Shown here: positions 19,800-30,630 of the stretch, piece after piece
Numbering within the stretch: position 1 is the stretch's first letter
How the letters are laid out: every line of letters begins with the position of its first letter
Source of the DNA: Candidatus Pantoea haifensis
GTDB lineage: Bacteria; Pseudomonadota; Gammaproteobacteria; Enterobacterales; Enterobacteriaceae
NCBI GenBank assembly: GCA_018842655.1
Contig: JAGTWN010000004.1
Coordinates: 2,418,001-2,482,000, forward strand
DNA length: 64,000 bases
Direction: 5' to 3'
Translations under genes and position numbers: made by a program
The notes under the pieces: model-generated
The model's database searches: none
What the model was told of the DNA's origin: nothing
What the model saw: the letters and a program-made list of their open reading frames with translations, nothing else

Positions 19800-21836
19800 A
19801 TGGATTCGCTGCTGCTTCCCGGCGTGCTGGTGCGTAATGGCATTTTGTCTATCGCTTCAGTTTTAAAAAATGATGCTGCCCCTGGATTTGTAACTATCCT
19901 GCTGGTTGCCACGCTTTGCTTTGCCGTTGTCCGCTGGCGCAAGCTGGTAAAAAGCCGCCGCAATGCTCTCAGCAGCATTCACAGCATTATCGCAAACACG
20001 CCTGAAGATCAGTTCAGCCAGCATGTGACTGAAATCGACGCCAGTATTGCAGCAGCCGATAAAACGGAAGAACAAAAGAATGTTGCTGAAGCCTGGTATG
20101 AATATCGCGAAACCCATGTAATCGACGATCAGAACGGTACACTTGTTGTGCGCAATGCGGTCCGTCCCAGCCAATTTTTTAATCTGGATGACCTGCACTT
20201 TACGCAAGGCTTCTGGCGCATCGTTCCGGGACTCTTTGTCACTGTAGGCCTGTCTCTGACCTTTCTCGGCCTGATTTCTGCACTTAATTCGATGAGTACC
20301 TCACTAGACGATGGTGGTAGCGCGGCATTAGAAGGCCTACTTACCATTGCCTCGGCGAAGTTCATCATGTCTTTGACCGGCCTGTGCTGCTCTATCGTCT
20401 TTACCATATGGCTGCGTCGTGGCACGTCACAACTGGAAAAAGCGGTACATAGTCTTAACAGTTTGATTGAGAAGCGTCTGACATTTATCAGCCTGGAAGA
20501 TCTCTCCATTCGCCAGTTGAAAGCAACCATTGAAAGTCGTGAGCATTTCCGCAAGCTGGGACTGGAGATGGTGGCGGAGATTGGCCGCCCGCTACGTGAA
20601 GACCTCCCAAGAGCAATCTCGGAATCGATTAGTACAGCTATTACGCCGGTTATCGAACAGGTCAGCCGTTTGGGCAATGATGGCGTGGGAGAGATGGTAC
20701 AAAACCTCTCTTCACGCTTTTCTGAAGATGTCGGTCAGGCTCTGGCACAAGCCAGCGAACGTATTTCTCTGGCAGGAGACCAGATCAAATTGCTGGCAGA
20801 GCGAATGGATCAAAGCTCAGGAAAAATGGGCAATGAAATGGAAAGCGCGATTGGCCGCTTAGGCCAGGCGGTGGAAACGCTGCGTGATGGCATGCAGCAA
20901 ACGGCAGAGACGGCTACATCAGCATTTAATCAGGGTGCCGAAAACCTGCTGGCAACCATGAATTCAACCCTGCAAGGTATTAAAGACAATACCGGTGAAG
21001 GCGCGCGTGCGATGGGCGAAGCGGCTGCAGATATGAAAGCCGCCGCCTTGGGTATTCGTACCGAACTCGAAGTTGCAGCGAAACAGGGGCTGAAGCAGCG
21101 CAGGCGCGTATGTCTGAATCAGCGTCTAAGGCCAGCGACGCGATTGGCCAGGCCGCAACACAAGTGCTGGGTGCTTTTGGCAATACCGCAGGTGAAATCA
21201 CCAAAGCAACTGAGGCGATGACCCAGAAAGCCAGCAGCGAACTGCTTTCCCCTCTTTCTGTTATCGCTGAAAAACTGGAAGAAGTGATGGGCATGCTGAC
21301 CGAAACCAGCTCTGCATTACGACGAGCTTCTGATGGGATTAAAGAAGGTGCTGTCGCCTCGGAGAACGCTTCAGGCAGCTTCCGCACATCTGCCCAATCA
21401 TTGGCCAGCGCCGCCGATCCGATTCGAGCGATGATGGAGCGTATTGAAGTCAGCACGCGCCAGTTACGTGAGAGCAGTGAAAATAGCCTTTTGGCTATCG
21501 CTCAAGCCGCTAAAACCAATGCTGAACAATCTGCAATGACGCTTTCAGCTGCACAAGAGACACTTGGTGGACAACATCGTGCGGTTGAATCCACGCTGAC
21601 TAATCTCCAGTCTTTGATTGCGGCTTTACGCGGCCAGGGCGAACGTCTGGATGGCATTGACGAGAAACTTGGCAAGGCATTCGACAGCTACCAACAGCAA
21701 GTTGCTACGTCGGTTGAAACGCTCTTCGATCATGTCAAAACCATGCAGAAGGAACTCATGCCAGCCGCTGGACACAATGCAGAGTATTGTCGAACAAGCT
21801 GAAAACTTCGCACCGAAACAAGGGCGAATCTCATGA
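19800..21836 (+). CDS. zorA: Zorya protein ZorA (MotA/ExbB-like motor subunit), two frame breaks
   Basis: ZorA forms with ZorB a proton-driven inner-membrane motor that triggers Zorya anti-phage defence. Hydrophobic helices lie at about residues 29-47, 139-162 and 188-205, the last two carrying the MotA/ExbB-type pattern (VPGLFVTVGLSLTFLG and LTGLCCSIVFTIW). From about residue 220 a long Ala/Glu/Ser-rich helical tail follows, as in type I ZorA. Breaks: the G-run 21086-21089 lacks one G; at 21765-21766 one C is extra (AGCCGCTG for AGCGCTG), after which the frame reads LDTMQSIVEQAENF to the stop at 21836. Repaired length is 678 residues, close to type I ZorA. The stop overlaps zorB by 4 bp. Confidence 0.93.
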
Positions 21837-22694
21837 GAGCCAACGCCAGTCGTAAGCGCACACATGAAGAGGAAGAAGAGTCCGTTTTTGTCTCGATGAC
21901 AGATATGACGGTCAGCTTTCTTTTCATTGTCATGGTGCTGCTCGCTTTTTTGCCAGCCGCTACAACGATAAGAATACTGTCCCGCGTGATGAGTATGAAC
22001 AGGCGGTACAAATCCGCGATAAAACCATCGTGGATTTGCGTACTGAGATTGCGTTGTTAAAGCAGGTTGATCCGCTGGAACAGTATATGTCGCAGGCTGC
22101 TGCTGCCCGGCTCAACTTACTCTATCAATTGCGCAATAATCTGAAGCATTCATTTCCTGAATTGCCGGTTGATGTCATTCCTGAAGAAGGCACACTTCGC
22201 TTTCAGGGGAAGGTTTGTTTACCAGCAATAGCTATACGCTAAGCGACGATAAGCGAAAAATCGTCGAAGCATTAGCGAAGACGCTCGATTCCCTGCTGCC
22301 CTGCTATACCTTCAGCCAAAGCGTCGGATGGAATAAAAGCTGCAATCCATCATTTGCCATTATTGAAGCGGTGCAGATTGAGGGACACACGGACTCTAAA
22401 GGCGAAGATGTTTATAACCTGAATCTGTCGACTAACCGTGCTATCACCACATTCACCAGCATGCTTGCCGCAGCGCCAGACCTGGTCGCACATTTTAATA
22501 TGCGCAACCAACCCGTTCTTTCTGTGGCGGGCTACGGCAAAATGCGTCCGGTTAAGCCTAATGATACCCCACAAAATATGGCGATGAACCGCCGTATTGA
22601 TCTCCGCATCATTATGCATACACCGGCTAATGCAGCGGAAATTGAAGACATCCGCAAGCGCCTGTTCGAACCGCTGAGGAAGAGTACGCTATGA
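21833..22694 (+). CDS. zorB: Zorya protein ZorB (MotB/OmpA-like), two frame breaks
   Basis: ZorB pairs with ZorA: an N-terminal membrane helix (about residues 26-46) with a MotB-type aspartate at its base (D24 in SMTDMTVSF), and a C-terminal OmpA-like peptidoglycan-binding domain (EGHTDSKGEDVYNLNLSTNR, then MNRRIDLRI near the end) that anchors the motor to the cell wall. Breaks: one T missing in 21946-21951, restoring LLAFFASRYNDKNTVPRDEY, and one G missing in 22206-22209, restoring RFQGEGLFTSNSY. Repaired length is 287 residues. Start ATG 21833 overlaps zorA, and the stop overlaps zorC (ATGA). Confidence 0.93.
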
Positions 22695-24019
22695 AATTGA
22701 GCGATGTTTTTCTTAGGCCTGTGGCCCTCTTCAAGCCAGCAATAGCTGTATCAAAAGGTTTAACGGTAAAGATCCAAGCCATTCATGAGCGCTGGCCCGA
22801 TGTCGTTAAGGAGATTGCCGATCGCGATCGTGAAAAGGTGTTACGCAAGCTGCTTGACCATATAGAACGCTGGGAATGGAATGATGTAAAAATGTCCTTT
22901 ATCTGCTCTGGCGCACCGATTGTGTTTGATAAAGAATTCAGAACCAAGGAAGAGTTTGCTGTACTACAGGAGTTCTATTTACGGGAAACCATCGTTACGG
23001 ACTCACAGCCCTTTATTTCTGCAATGATATCGGCCTATATCCGTAGTTATGAACCGGGCTCTGTACACACAATCAAAATTAAAAACTGCCTTGATATCGC
23101 AAGCGAACATATGAGCGATAAGTGGAAAGATATTGTCGAGCAACTACCCGAATTCTTTAACGCTCACCAGGCGCATCAAGCTTTAGCCGAGAGAATGATG
23201 GAGATGGATGCGCCATGGAAAGAGCTTAAACAGTATGGTATTACACGCCCGCACGATCCGGGGTTAATGTCGCACGCTCATCTGGCCTATATAGCATCAC
23301 TGGCACCTGGATTGAATGAAAGACCTGTTATTGAGAAGCTGTTTGCCTGGTTAAAACCGGAGGGCAGAAGTGGCGTTTTGATGAATGGCGCAGCGGAAGC
23401 CATCAACGCGCTGTTATCACACTGGTTGTATAAAAAACCCGATGAAGAACTTTCTCGCTATCTTACCGAAACGTTAGTAGCCTGGTACGAAGATCCGCGC
23501 CTGAGTCGCGGTGGCGTATGGGGTAGCGTAGACGAAGCTTGCCGGAATTTGGTTATAAACTGGCTGACACGCGAGAACATTCTGTTCTTTCTGGATGTGG
23601 TTTCAAAAGTTGAAGACAGTCATATGTGGGAACCACGGCGTAAGTTTTGGTTAGGGCTTTACAACGAAGGCAAAATCACAGCGGCCTGGGTTGCGTTTAG
23701 TAGCATAGCCTCACAGAAAGCAAAAGAAATGAAAGGCTCTATGAGGGATTCTTCAACACTAAATTTTGGGATACAAACGGCTTTGGGGAATCGCGATAAG
23801 ACCTCGCTGCTCGTTTTACAAATTGGTAAATGCGTCGTCGTTGAGGGCTCCCACAATTACAAAGTACATATTTTCAGAAATGAAAATAAAAAAGCGCCCC
23901 AACTCTACCAGTTAAAATACAACTGCGAACATATTCGCATGTTGCCTAATCCTGTTGCGATTCCACACCTCGGTGGCTGGCAGGAGAAAGTGCGTGAACA
24001 AATTGAGTATCTGTCATGA
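22691..24019 (+). CDS. zorC: Zorya protein ZorC (EH signature domain)
   Basis: 442 residues, uninterrupted. Position directly after zorB with a 4-bp ATGA overlap, and before zorD with another, identifies it as ZorC of a type I system. The helical body and the Trp-rich C-terminal half (HMWEPRRKFWLGLYNEGKI, AAWVAFSS) fit the EH_Signature family. Established work on type I Zorya assigns ZorC to the cytoplasmic effector side, binding DNA. No catalytic motif is visible. Translational coupling on both sides indicates strict co-expression with ZorB and ZorD. Confidence 0.88.
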   Translation: MKLSDVFLRPVALFKPAIAVSKGLTVKIQAIHERWPDVVKEIADRDREKVLRKLLDHIERWEWNDVKMSFICSGAPIVFDKEFRTKEEFAVLQEFYLRETIVTDSQPFISAMISAYIRSYEPGSVHTIKIKNCLDIASEHMSDKWKDIVEQLPEFFNAHQAHQALAERMMEMDAPWKELKQYGITRPHDPGLMSHAHLAYIASLAPGLNERPVIEKLFAWLKPEGRSGVLMNGAAEAINALLSHWLYKKPDEELSRYLTETLVAWYEDPRLSRGGVWGSVDEACRNLVINWLTRENILFFLDVVSKVEDSHMWEPRRKFWLGLYNEGKITAAWVAFSSIASQKAKEMKGSMRDSSTLNFGIQTALGNRDKTSLLVLQIGKCVVVEGSHNYKVHIFRNENKKAPQLYQLKYNCEHIRMLPNPVAIPHLGGWQEKVREQIEYLS

Positions 24020-27000
24020 CATTTGCTTTTAATCATAATGCAGAAGCGATTACCCTCAATATTGCTGAAGAAAAACAGAGCTTTATTCATCGTCTGTTTA
24101 AAAGACAGCAACCTGCGACTTTGTCTGGCCTGACACATAACGATCGAGCCTTAGCTTTTGCTATCGCCGATCTGAAAGCGCTGGCAGAAGAATTTAGTGA
24201 ACCTTTACACATCAGTGATGACGCTATTGTGATGAGTCATCATCTGGCTGGCAGACTGGATGCGGAAACGGCGCAAGCTTTGGGTATGCCTCCTCTCGTC
24301 GATCTGACATTGAAAACCGATATCGAAGGCTCACTTGGGAGCGATACCTTTCGCCTGCAGCATGAATGGCTACGCAACGGTGTTCGCCAAATACCACGTC
24401 GGACCGGATCAATTTTAACCACATCTCAAGGGCCACGCCGGTTGCCATTATGGATGATGGAGGCTGTTGAAGTTGCCGAAAACTTTACGCCAGGCGGCGG
24501 AGAAGCATCGGACTGGGAATCGCTGGCGCGTTTCCGTCAGGCCCTTGATCCTGGCGTCCAGATGGGCCATGAAATCAATGCCGTTCGTGTCTCGCTGACC
24601 GACTTTATGCAAGGTTTAGAAGTTCGCATTGCCGATCGTTTTTCTATTTCCACCAGCTCAAAGGGTGCTGATGATTTCGAAATCATCCCTTTTTCCGGTA
24701 AGAGTATAGAAGAACTGGAAAGCAGCGGAGAGGCAGTTAGCGAGTCTGCAGGTGAGCTAAGTGAACAAACATTACGTCGGTTCCAGCAACGTGTCAGAAC
24801 TCAAGGAGCGCTTTCCGCTTACCGTGTTGGCGAAGGCAATTATCTGGTCATTGACCGCAGCGCTCGTCCCATTCTTGATGTCATGGTGGAGAAGCAAAAG
24901 TCTTCACCTGAAGAACGACGCGCTTTTATTGAAAACCCACGACCTGCAATTACCAGTGCTGTTGAAAAATACTTAAAACAATCGGGCAAGCTGGATGGGC
25001 TCGACGATGTGGGTGAAGAAGAAGCAATTGAAGCCGCAGCAGGTCCCGCATTTGTTGAAACCGTTGAATATTCCGAGCGTGTTAAAGGGATTTTGCATTA
25101 CCGAAAAGGTGCTGTTTCTACGCCCATGACCGGAGAAACGGTCTGGTTGCCTGAGGTAATCCCTGATGCCCTGACCAAAATTATCGATGCAATGGATAGC
25201 TCTGCACTGGCAAGCGTCTGCGCTCAGATGCGTAATGCTATAGATGCATCTCAGGATGAAGTTAAGGTTGCGTCTCATCCTGTTAAAGCCACAGAAGAGG
25301 CATTGCACGCGCTAGAAAAACGTTTGGCTGATCTAAAAGAGATAGAAGGTTCAGCGGAGACAACAGAAATTGAAGATACGTCTGCGGTTGATGGACTACC
25401 TCCCGCTACGGTGATCCTGGATACCAAAGACAACTTTGAGGAGCTGTTCTGGCAGCCTGACCTTAAAGAACGTCCTGTATTTATTGATGAGCAACTTCCC
25501 GCGGGCGTTAAAACAACATTGCGGCCGCATCAGTTGGAGAGCTTTAGCTTGCAGCTTTCATCATGGAAGTCAGGCATGCCAGGCATTCTGAACGCAGATG
25601 AGCAAGGCTTAGGTAAGACACTTCAAACCATCGCATTTCTACGCTGGTTGAAAGAGAACAATAACGTCAGCACTGCCAGCAATAAAGAGCGCGGGCCAAT
25701 ACTTATTGTTGCTCCTACCTCATTGCTGGAAAACTGGAATGCTGAGGTCAGCCAGCACACTGATAGTGACGGACTTGGCCATTTGCTGCGCCTCTATGGT
25801 TCATCGCTAAGCCAGTATAAAAATTTCGATGCTAAAGGTGTCGAGACAAAAGATGGCAATACCTTACTGAATTTTCAGCAGTTGCATGAGTCAATCAGGG
25901 AAGGAAAAGGCCATCGTTTCTGGATATTAACGACCTATACAACGCTGACTAATTACCAGCACTCTTTTGCGAAGATCCATTTCTCGGCCGTGGTATTTGA
26001 TGAAATACAGGCGGTCAAAAATCCTGACTCGCTACGAGCTCGCGCCGCCCGCGCCGTCAATGCTGACTATCGAATTGGCCTGACAGGCACACCGATTGAA
26101 AATACCACGACCGACCTATGGGCGGTCATGGACCAATTGGCCCCCGGTTCTCTGGATACGTTGCGTAACTTCAATAATCTGTATAGCGAACCTGATGAGC
26201 AGAATATGCTTAAGCTGTATCAGCAAGTCTTTGAACCTCGCAATCAGTTGCCCCCTTTAGCGTTCCGCCGTTTAAAAGAAGATGTTGCGAAAGAGCTGCC
26301 TGCAAAAACACGCTTTCTTCATCCGCGCCTTATGCCTGAAGGGCAAGCTATTGCCTACGAAACAGCCCGGTTAAAACTTTCTCAGGGCGGTCCTGGCGCT
26401 GCACTTAAAATGCTGCAGCATATCCGCGGCGTTTCAGTACATCCGTCCATGGAAATGAGCGGCGACAATCAGAGCTTTATCGATGCATCTGCTCGTCTGA
26501 ATGCATGCTTTGAGATTCTGCATCGTATTAAAGCAAAAGGTGAGCGGGTTCTGGTTTTCATCGAACACCGCAAGATGCAGTTCCGATTTATGGAACTGGC
26601 TCGCCAGGAGTTTGGGCTTGAGCATATTGATCATATTAACGGCGATACGCCCATTCAGAAGCGTCAGGCTATTGTGCGCCGATTCCAGCGCCATCTTGAT
26701 CAAGATGGTGGCTTTGACTTGCTGGTGCTCGGCCCCAAAGCGGCCGGAACGGGTTTAACGTTGACTGCCGCAACACATGTCATTCACCTGTCTCGCTGGT
26801 GGAACCCTGCTGTTGAAGAGCAATGTAATGACCGTGTACATCGTATCGGCCAACAGTATCCAGTCCAAATTCATATGCCAATGGCCATACATACTGGCTA
26901 TCAGGAACACTCTTTCGACTGTCTACTCCAGGGGCTGATGTCACGTAAACGAAGCTTAGCGCGAGCAGCGCTCTGGCCAATGGGTGACAGTGCTGGTGAC

Positions 27001-27144
27001 ATCTCACAGCTACAGGTAGCTTTAAGAAAAGACAAGTCTGAGGCTAGCGGAGATACTTTAGAAACGAGCATTCGAATGATGTTTGAAAGAGATGCTGAAA
27101 CTGATGGCAAACGAATGGACGATGGATCATATCGAATCAGTTAG
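24016..27144 (+). CDS. zorD: Zorya protein ZorD (SNF2-type helicase/nuclease effector)
   Basis: 1042 residues with a C-terminal Swi2/Snf2 ATPase. Motif I is DEQGLGKT (K534), motif II is DEIQ (residues 662-665), motif III LTGTPIENTTTDLW follows, and motif VI is RVHRIGQ (940-946). The N-terminal half (about 1-480) is the type I ZorD extension, whose acid-rich linker near 330-470 precedes the helicase. In studied systems ZorD degrades phage DNA when ZorAB are triggered. Intact in this sequence. Start ATG 24016 overlaps zorC; 39 bp separate its stop from the next gene of the cluster. Confidence 0.93.
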   Translation: MTFAFNHNAEAITLNIAEEKQSFIHRLFKRQQPATLSGLTHNDRALAFAIADLKALAEEFSEPLHISDDAIVMSHHLAGRLDAETAQALGMPPLVDLTLKTDIEGSLGSDTFRLQHEWLRNGVRQIPRRTGSILTTSQGPRRLPLWMMEAVEVAENFTPGGGEASDWESLARFRQALDPGVQMGHEINAVRVSLTDFMQGLEVRIADRFSISTSSKGADDFEIIPFSGKSIEELESSGEAVSESAGELSEQTLRRFQQRVRTQGALSAYRVGEGNYLVIDRSARPILDVMVEKQKSSPEERRAFIENPRPAITSAVEKYLKQSGKLDGLDDVGEEEAIEAAAGPAFVETVEYSERVKGILHYRKGAVSTPMTGETVWLPEVIPDALTKIIDAMDSSALASVCAQMRNAIDASQDEVKVASHPVKATEEALHALEKRLADLKEIEGSAETTEIEDTSAVDGLPPATVILDTKDNFEELFWQPDLKERPVFIDEQLPAGVKTTLRPHQLESFSLQLSSWKSGMPGILNADEQGLGKTLQTIAFLRWLKENNNVSTASNKERGPILIVAPTSLLENWNAEVSQHTDSDGLGHLLRLYGSSLSQYKNFDAKGVETKDGNTLLNFQQLHESIREGKGHRFWILTTYTTLTNYQHSFAKIHFSAVVFDEIQAVKNPDSLRARAARAVNADYRIGLTGTPIENTTTDLWAVMDQLAPGSLDTLRNFNNLYSEPDEQNMLKLYQQVFEPRNQLPPLAFRRLKEDVAKELPAKTRFLHPRLMPEGQAIAYETARLKLSQGGPGAALKMLQHIRGVSVHPSMEMSGDNQSFIDASARLNACFEILHRIKAKGERVLVFIEHRKMQFRFMELARQEFGLEHIDHINGDTPIQKRQAIVRRFQRHLDQDGGFDLLVLGPKAAGTGLTLTAATHVIHLSRWWNPAVEEQCNDRVHRIGQQYPVQIHMPMAIHTGYQEHSFDCLLQGLMSRKRSLARAALWPMGDSAGDISQLQVALRKDKSEASGDTLETSIRMMFERDAETDGKRMDDGSYRIS

Positions 27145-27183
27145 CTTCGTAATTTTCTCAGTATTTAAAAAAGGATAACAAGG

Positions 27184-29358
27184 ATGAGCCGCTATACCGG
27201 TGAAGAACAAGCAGACCAAATTTTAGAAGCAGCCAGTGAATGGCGGCAACGTTGCCTGATTAATGGCGGCTCAATTTTCAGCAATAAAAACCTGTGGAAC
27301 AGTGCGTATCTGGCAGAGATTGAGCGTGATGTAGTTAATAGCCAGTTAGAGCTGGAAGGCAACTTTATGCATCGCCTTAAAGAACAGTTGGCCAGCGTCT
27401 CTCCGGAAGCAAAACAGCTCACTGCAGAAATGCTTTGGCTGCTATTTCTTTGCGCCAGTAATATTAGCTCCAGAACAAAGCGTGAACAGATAACCACTAT
27501 CTGGGAGCTTGCGGATGAAGCGCTAAATACTGACAATCCAATGCTTGAAGATATGATACTTTCAGGCGTAGGCAGCGCTGGAACAGGATTTAATACCTTC
27601 CGTGCTCGTGAGTTTGCTTATCTCACTAACGTCCTAAAAGTGCTATTAGCACAACCATTAGCTGAACGTGAAGCACGCCTGAGTGACGGCTTCGCCTTTG
27701 CAGAGTGGCTAAGCGTAATCCCTGAGAATGCCAGTCGTCAGTTTCGTCATATGCTGATGTTTATGCTGTTTCCGGATGATTTTGAACGCATCTTTAGCAG
27801 CAATGATCGCCGTACTATCATCCGCGCCTTCAAGCCGCAGCAGAAAGAAGAGCTGTCAGCTGTGGCGATGGACAGAACGCTGCTTGAGATCCGTCGTGAA
27901 CAGGAAGAAAAACAGAATAGTAAGCAGCTCGACTTCTACGTTCCACCGCTATCAGAAATCTGGCAAAAACGCGAAGAACCTGCTGACAAACCTGTGGCAA
28001 TCGCGCCCATTGATGAAGTACTCACTCAGCCGGAAACTATCGAGCCTTTAAACCTAATTTTATTCGGCCCACCGGGAACAGGCAAAACCTACGAGCTAAA
28101 CCAGTTAAAAGCGAAATATATCAGTGAAGCGCTGACATTGACTCGCGAGCAATGGCTGGGGGAACAGCTTGCAGAGAAATCATGGCATGACGTAATTTTC
28201 ATGGCACTGGTAGATATTGGCGGTAAATCAAAGGTTGCTCAAATTGCCGCTCATGAATATGTACTCAGCAAAGCTAAAGCCAAAGGGCGTAGCAATGCAC
28301 TCAATTCAACAATTTGGGCAACTTTGCAAACCCATACGCCGGAAGAGTCCACGACAGTTAAATATGCTCGCCGGGTTCCACCTTATCTATTTGATAAAAC
28401 TGACGACAGCTTTTGGATTACTTTGCCTGAAGCACAAGAGGAATCAGCAGAGCTGGTTGCTCTGAGTAAACAGCTGAAGCAACAGCCAGCCGAATCGGAA
28501 ACTTTAAGCCGCTACGAGTTTGTTACTTTTCATCAGGCATACAGCTATGAAGACTTCGTTGAAGGTATCCGCCCTGAGCTGGACGAAGACAGCGGTGAAT
28601 TAAGCTACTCGCCGCAGGATGGCGTATTCCGTCGTATTTGCCAGCGTGCCGAAGCCGATCCTCTGCATCGCTACGCTATATTTATCGATGAAATTAACCG
28701 TGGCAATGTGGCAAAAATTTTTGGCGAGCTAATCACGTTGATAGAAACCGACAAACGCACCAACGGCGACAAAGGCATGCACATTACGCTGCCCTATTCT
28801 CGCGAGCCATTTGGCGTACCTGAAAATCTGGATATATACGGCACGATGAACACCGCCGATCGCTCAATTGCACTACTGGATACCGCTTTACGTCGCCGCT
28901 TCCGTTTTAAGGAGCTGATGCCGGACAGCAGCAAAATAGCTGGCTCAGACGGTGCGGGAAATATCGTTGATGAAGATGGCAATCAGATTAACCTGCGCAG
29001 GCTGCTGGATGCGATGAATCACCGAATCCGTTTTCTTCTCAGCCGAGATCTCATGCTAGGCCATGCTTACCTTTGCCCGGTTGCTAACCTTACACAGCTA
29101 AAAACAGTTTTCCTGAATCAGTTTATTCCGCTATTGCAGGAATACTTTTATGAGGACTGGCACAAAATCCAGCTGGTGTTCCGCGATATCGACGCTACCG
29201 GCAAGCTGGTGGAGGCTCCACTGATTGGCCATGTTAAGTTGACCAGTAGAGATGTTTTCGGCTTTACCCATGATGACTTTGAAGAGGTCGTTGAATACCG
29301 TGTTTCAACTGCCCAGGAAATTACGCCCGACTCGATTCGCAAAATTTACGAGGATTAA
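27184..29358 (+). CDS. McrB-like AAA+ GTPase/ATPase of a type IV restriction system
   Basis: 724 residues. The AAA+ core has Walker A GPPGTGKT (K301), Walker B FIDEINRGN (D502, E503) and the McrB signature MNTADRS (555-561) followed by LLDTALRRRFRF. These define the McrB/MoxR-like branch of 5-methylcytosine-type restriction motors. The N-terminal 270 residues are helical and do not resemble the DNA-binding domain of E. coli McrB (different length and no recognisable pattern), so its target modification cannot be inferred. The next gene, an McrC-like nuclease, starts 3 bp after the stop. Upstream is zorD, same strand, 39 bp away, with a modest AAGG ribosome-binding site. Confidence 0.9.
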   Translation: MSRYTGEEQADQILEAASEWRQRCLINGGSIFSNKNLWNSAYLAEIERDVVNSQLELEGNFMHRLKEQLASVSPEAKQLTAEMLWLLFLCASNISSRTKREQITTIWELADEALNTDNPMLEDMILSGVGSAGTGFNTFRAREFAYLTNVLKVLLAQPLAEREARLSDGFAFAEWLSVIPENASRQFRHMLMFMLFPDDFERIFSSNDRRTIIRAFKPQQKEELSAVAMDRTLLEIRREQEEKQNSKQLDFYVPPLSEIWQKREEPADKPVAIAPIDEVLTQPETIEPLNLILFGPPGTGKTYELNQLKAKYISEALTLTREQWLGEQLAEKSWHDVIFMALVDIGGKSKVAQIAAHEYVLSKAKAKGRSNALNSTIWATLQTHTPEESTTVKYARRVPPYLFDKTDDSFWITLPEAQEESAELVALSKQLKQQPAESETLSRYEFVTFHQAYSYEDFVEGIRPELDEDSGELSYSPQDGVFRRICQRAEADPLHRYAIFIDEINRGNVAKIFGELITLIETDKRTNGDKGMHITLPYSREPFGVPENLDIYGTMNTADRSIALLDTALRRRFRFKELMPDSSKIAGSDGAGNIVDEDGNQINLRRLLDAMNHRIRFLLSRDLMLGHAYLCPVANLTQLKTVFLNQFIPLLQEYFYEDWHKIQLVFRDIDATGKLVEAPLIGHVKLTSRDVFGFTHDDFEEVVEYRVSTAQEITPDSIRKIYED

Positions 29359-29361
29359 ACC

Positions 29362-30600
29362 GTGGCGGAAATATTGTCGGTTATTGAACATAGCTCGCTA
29401 CCGATTATTGCAGAAAGAACCATTGCTCAGCACGCGCTGGGCATTCATCATTCCCGCTTGCTGGAAAAGCTGGCGCCAAATCTTCCTGCCGGCACCTTTA
29501 GCTGGGGCCATCAATCGGTTCGTTTCGCACAATTTTGCGGCGTAATTCAGCTAGATGATTTAACCCTTGAAATCCTGCCTAAAATACATGGCAAAGAGGA
29601 ACGCCCTGAATCGTGCCGTGCGGCATTGGTGCAGATGCTGCATACCGCCCGAATCATACGTACATATAAAGGCGCGCAGGCGGGTATCAATACTCAGCAA
29701 CATAGTTTGCTGGATATTTTTATCCAGCACTTTTGCCATGATTTGCATACGCAGATCCTCCAGGGCAAGTTACGTAATTACATAGAACAGGAAGAAAACC
29801 TGTCAGTAATGCGCGGCCGCCTGGTTATCCCACAACATGTCCGACACAATTTAGTACATAAAGAACGTCTTTATTGTCGCTTCGACGAATTCAGCGAAGA
29901 TATGCTGCTGAATCAGATACTCCGCTTTACCCTGCGTCTGCTGCTTCCCTGGACACGCTCCGGCCAAACCAAAAAGCAGTTAACCGAACTTTTAATGCAT
30001 TTTGATGGCATTAGTGATGCACCCATCACCATGCAATCATTCAATTTACTTAAAAACGATCGCATTACTCAACGATTTCAGCCTGTACTTGAACAGTGTC
30101 GATTGTTTATTGCTGCAGTTAAACCTGATGTATTAGCGGGCAGCACACCGCTGTTCTCATTGCTGTTTGATATGAATCGCCTGTTTGAAGCATGGGTGGC
30201 AGAAAAGTTAAAGCCTTGGGCCCACCAGCAAGGCTGGCATCTTCGTACACAAGGGCCGCGAAAATATCTGACAATGCGCGAAGATGATTCCCAACAATTT
30301 CAATTGAGGCCGGATATTGCATTGGTTGATGACAATGACGTACCGCAGATGATAGCGGATACCAAGTGGAAATTATTGAATGAAGCGGACCGCAAACTGG
30401 GAGTTTCTAGCAGCGATATGTATCAGCTTTATGCCTATGCAGGTCGCTATAAGGTTCCTAATTTGCAGCTGATTTACCCAGCCCAGGCGGGCTTACTTGC
30501 TCACTACGGTTTTAAGTTACAGGGAACAAATGAATCAATGTTGGCAGTGAAAACAGTAGCAATTGAAAAAAACCAGACAACTAATTGGTCTTTATATTAA
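29362..30600 (+). CDS. McrC-like PD-(D/E)xK nuclease
   Basis: 412 residues; GTG start at 29362 with a GAGGA site 8 bp upstream. The C-terminal catalytic block reads RPDIALVDDND then ADTKWK: D318, D333 and K335 of the PD-(D/E)xK fold. The middle HDLHTQILQGKLRNYIEQEE is typical of McrC. McrC binds the McrB hexamer and cuts DNA after translocation. The near-zero gap to the McrB-like gene shows a functional pair. A GTG start instead of ATG may keep the nuclease low relative to the motor. Confidence 0.92.
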   Translation: MAEILSVIEHSSLPIIAERTIAQHALGIHHSRLLEKLAPNLPAGTFSWGHQSVRFAQFCGVIQLDDLTLEILPKIHGKEERPESCRAALVQMLHTARIIRTYKGAQAGINTQQHSLLDIFIQHFCHDLHTQILQGKLRNYIEQEENLSVMRGRLVIPQHVRHNLVHKERLYCRFDEFSEDMLLNQILRFTLRLLLPWTRSGQTKKQLTELLMHFDGISDAPITMQSFNLLKNDRITQRFQPVLEQCRLFIAAVKPDVLAGSTPLFSLLFDMNRLFEAWVAEKLKPWAHQQGWHLRTQGPRKYLTMREDDSQQFQLRPDIALVDDNDVPQMIADTKWKLLNEADRKLGVSSSDMYQLYAYAGRYKVPNLQLIYPAQAGLLAHYGFKLQGTNESMLAVKTVAIEKNQTTNWSLY

Positions 30601-30630
30601 AAACAAAAAACACAAGGGCTGTTCAACAGA

